A stretch of 6,213 nucleotides of DNA, from positions 1 to 6,213 of the forward strand of contig CBDUYD010000167.1 in the NCBI GenBank assembly GCA_965371355.1. The letters are read 5' to 3'. Of the stretch, positions 5,101 through 6,213 are shown piece by piece. Source of the stretch: JASJHI01 sp965371355. GTDB taxonomy: Bacteria > Actinomycetota > Acidimicrobiia > Acidimicrobiales > Ilumatobacteraceae. The notes under the pieces are model-generated. The model saw only the letters and a list, made by a program, of their open reading frames with translations, was not told where the DNA came from and made no database searches. Both the position numbers and the translations under genes were made by a program. Every line of letters starts with the position of its first letter. The first letter of the stretch is position 1.

Positions 5101-6180
5101 TCACGTACTGGGCATCCAGTCGACGCGCCCGGCGCGGGTGAGATCGAGCATGTGCCACACCGGCGACAGCAGATCGATTCCCCGCCAGTGATCGCCATCG
5201 ATGTGGGCGCCGCCCGAATATGTCAGCCGGGGTTCGCCGTCGACGAGTTCCCACACGCTGATCACCGGCTCGAGATTGCCGTCGGCGTCCTCTCCTCCGA
5301 TGTCGAGCTTGAACGTCGAGGGTGCGGCGCTGACGAGACGAACGTTGTCCCAGCCACGATCGGCCGCAAGTGCCGACCAGTCTGCGGCATCCGCTGACGA
5401 GGCAACGACGAAGTCGACGTTCTCGGCGAGGTGATGGGCGACCGCGTTCCAGCCGTCCATCCACATCGAGCAACTCGGACACGCGGAGGTCTGCTGCTTG
5501 CCGTACATGAAGTGGTACACGACGAGCGGCCGATCGGCCGACGTGAAGAGGTCGGCGAGCCCGACCCGGTGGACCTCGCCGTCGACGATCTCGTCGAACT
5601 CGTAGTCGGATCCGCTCGGTCCGAGGGGCAGCTCGCGCCGCATCGCTGCGACGCGCTCGCGCTGGAGCATCAACTCGACCTCGGCCGCGCGCAGTTCGTC
5701 GCGGGCGGCCCGGTGGGCGAGTACCGGCAGGAAGTACGTCCAGCCCTCGGCATGACGGTCGCCGAGGGCCGTCGTCGGCAGCCCGGTGTGTGTCATGCGC
5801 ACCCGCGTGCGGGGAGATCCCGTGTCGTCGGCGGCGGGATCGGCGCTCAGGTCGAATGCGACCCTCGACGACCCGGGAGGCAGGTCCTCACTCCCCTCCC
5901 ATCCCCAACTCACCTGCACGCGGTGGGGTCGGGAGACCTCGATGTACTCACCGGCAGCGACATCGCCGCTGCGGTAGATCACCTGGAACACGCCGCCGGG
6001 TGTCGGGTCGATCTCCCCGTCGGTGCCCATCCAGCTGAACAGCTTCTCGGGGACGACGAGAAAGTCGAAGACCGCGTCGGGGGGCGCGTCGATCGTGATC
6101 TCCAGATCGAGGTCTGCCGATTGGTCGACGCGCCGGTCGACGAGCGTCGGGCCGGCGGTCACATCGGTGTTGGTGCTCAT
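5101..6180 (-). CDS. SRPBCC (AHSA1-type) and DUF899 thioredoxin-like fusion protein
   Basis: A 359-residue two-domain protein. Residues about 24-157 are an SRPBCC/AHSA1 ligand-binding domain: LDLEITIDAPPDAVFDFLV, then KLFSWMG (47-52), GGVFQVIYRSGD (62-73), GEYIEVSRPHRVQVSWGW (77-94) and the ending HAEGWTYFLPVL (143-154). Residues about 157-355 are DUF899, a thioredoxin-fold family: helix ELRAAEVELMLQRERVAAMRRELP (162-185), SDYEFDEIVDG, LADLF, VVYHFMYG, the CPSC motif (C234, C237) followed by SMWMDGWNAVAHHLAENVDFVV, and the closing WHMLDLTRAGR (342-352). The chosen start is ATG at 6180, with GGAG nine bases upstream; a TTG three codons earlier is less likely. There is no signal peptide, so it is probably cytoplasmic. 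The CxxC-like pair suggests thiol redox activity and the SRPBCC half a hydrophobic-ligand pocket; no substrate can be stated. It is convergent with nfuA. Confidence 0.9.
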   Translation of the reverse strand: MSTNTDVTAGPTLVDRRVDQSADLDLEITIDAPPDAVFDFLVVPEKLFSWMGTDGEIDPTPGGVFQVIYRSGDVAAGEYIEVSRPHRVQVSWGWEGSEDLPPGSSRVAFDLSADPAADDTGSPRTRVRMTHTGLPTTALGDRHAEGWTYFLPVLAHRAARDELRAAEVELMLQRERVAAMRRELPLGPSGSDYEFDEIVDGEVHRVGLADLFTSADRPLVVYHFMYGKQQTSACPSCSMWMDGWNAVAHHLAENVDFVVASSADAADWSALAADRGWDNVRLVSAAPSTFKLDIGGEDADGNLEPVISVWELVDGEPRLTYSGGAHIDGDHWRGIDLLSPVWHMLDLTRAGRVDWMPST

Positions 6181-6189
6181 GGTGGGCAA

Positions 6190-6193
6190 CTCC
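6190..6193 (-). promoter_or_regulatory. Ribosome binding site of the SRPBCC-DUF899 gene
   Basis: GGAG on the minus strand, nine bases before the ATG at 6180. An in-frame TGA at 6196-6198 bars any longer N-terminus, so the start must be the ATG at 6180 or the TTG at 6189. The spacing from GGAG favours the ATG, since the TTG would directly abut the motif. Confidence 0.65.
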
Positions 6194-6213
6194 GTTCAGT
6201 TGGTGGGGATCAG

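Noticed and set aside
6196..6213. Possible last codons of an upstream minus-strand gene (LIPTN then TGA)
   Set aside because: Only five codons are visible before the window edge. An operon partner such as an ArsR regulator would fit an SRPBCC neighbour, but nothing here shows it.

Overview
The window is about 6.2 kb of GC-rich, gene-dense bacterial chromosome. The actinobacterial look (strongly G/C third positions, GTG and near-leaderless starts with TAnnnT boxes 6-8 bases before the start codon, and an ArsR/AHSA1-style SRPBCC domain joined to DUF899) suggests an actinomycete. A marine or soil Acidimicrobiia (Ilumatobacter-like) is my best guess, but it is an inference from protein style and not a proven placement. 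I see no phage, transposon, CRISPR, tRNA or rRNA. The region looks like ordinary chromosome with a few unusual details.

Layout. (1) Positions 1-371, minus strand: the 5' part of msrB (methionine sulfoxide reductase B), running off the left edge. (2) Positions 481-2007, plus strand: a large predicted lipoprotein with a C-terminal DUF3179 domain and a hexapeptide-repeat linker just after the lipidated cysteine. (3) Positions 2008-2180: a non-coding gap between convergent genes. It holds two nearly identical 57-bp direct repeats, each able to fold into a hairpin. (4) Positions 2181-4393, minus strand: a compact three-gene run in the order cation diffusion facilitator (GTG start at 4393), then surE, then a SnoaL/NTF2-like protein. 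Gaps of 22 and 4 bp make a single operon likely. (5) Positions 4394-4429: a 36-bp divergent promoter region. (6) Positions 4430-5077, plus strand: an NfuA-type Fe-S carrier. (7) Positions 5101-6180, minus strand and convergent with nfuA: a two-domain SRPBCC(AHSA1)-DUF899 thioredoxin-like fusion.

How the genes may work together. Several products fit a loose theme of metal, thiol and redox housekeeping: MsrB repairs oxidised methionine, NfuA carries Fe-S clusters, the CDF protein moves divalent metal, SurE is a metal-dependent nucleotidase tied to stationary-phase survival in other bacteria, and the DUF899 half carries a CPSC thiol motif. This theme is inferred from neighbourhood only. I do not see a convincing new defence or mobile system. 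The points most worth following up are the paired 57-bp hairpin repeat, the SRPBCC-DUF899 fusion, the very short divergent promoter, and the DUF3179 lipoprotein with its long extra N-terminal region.
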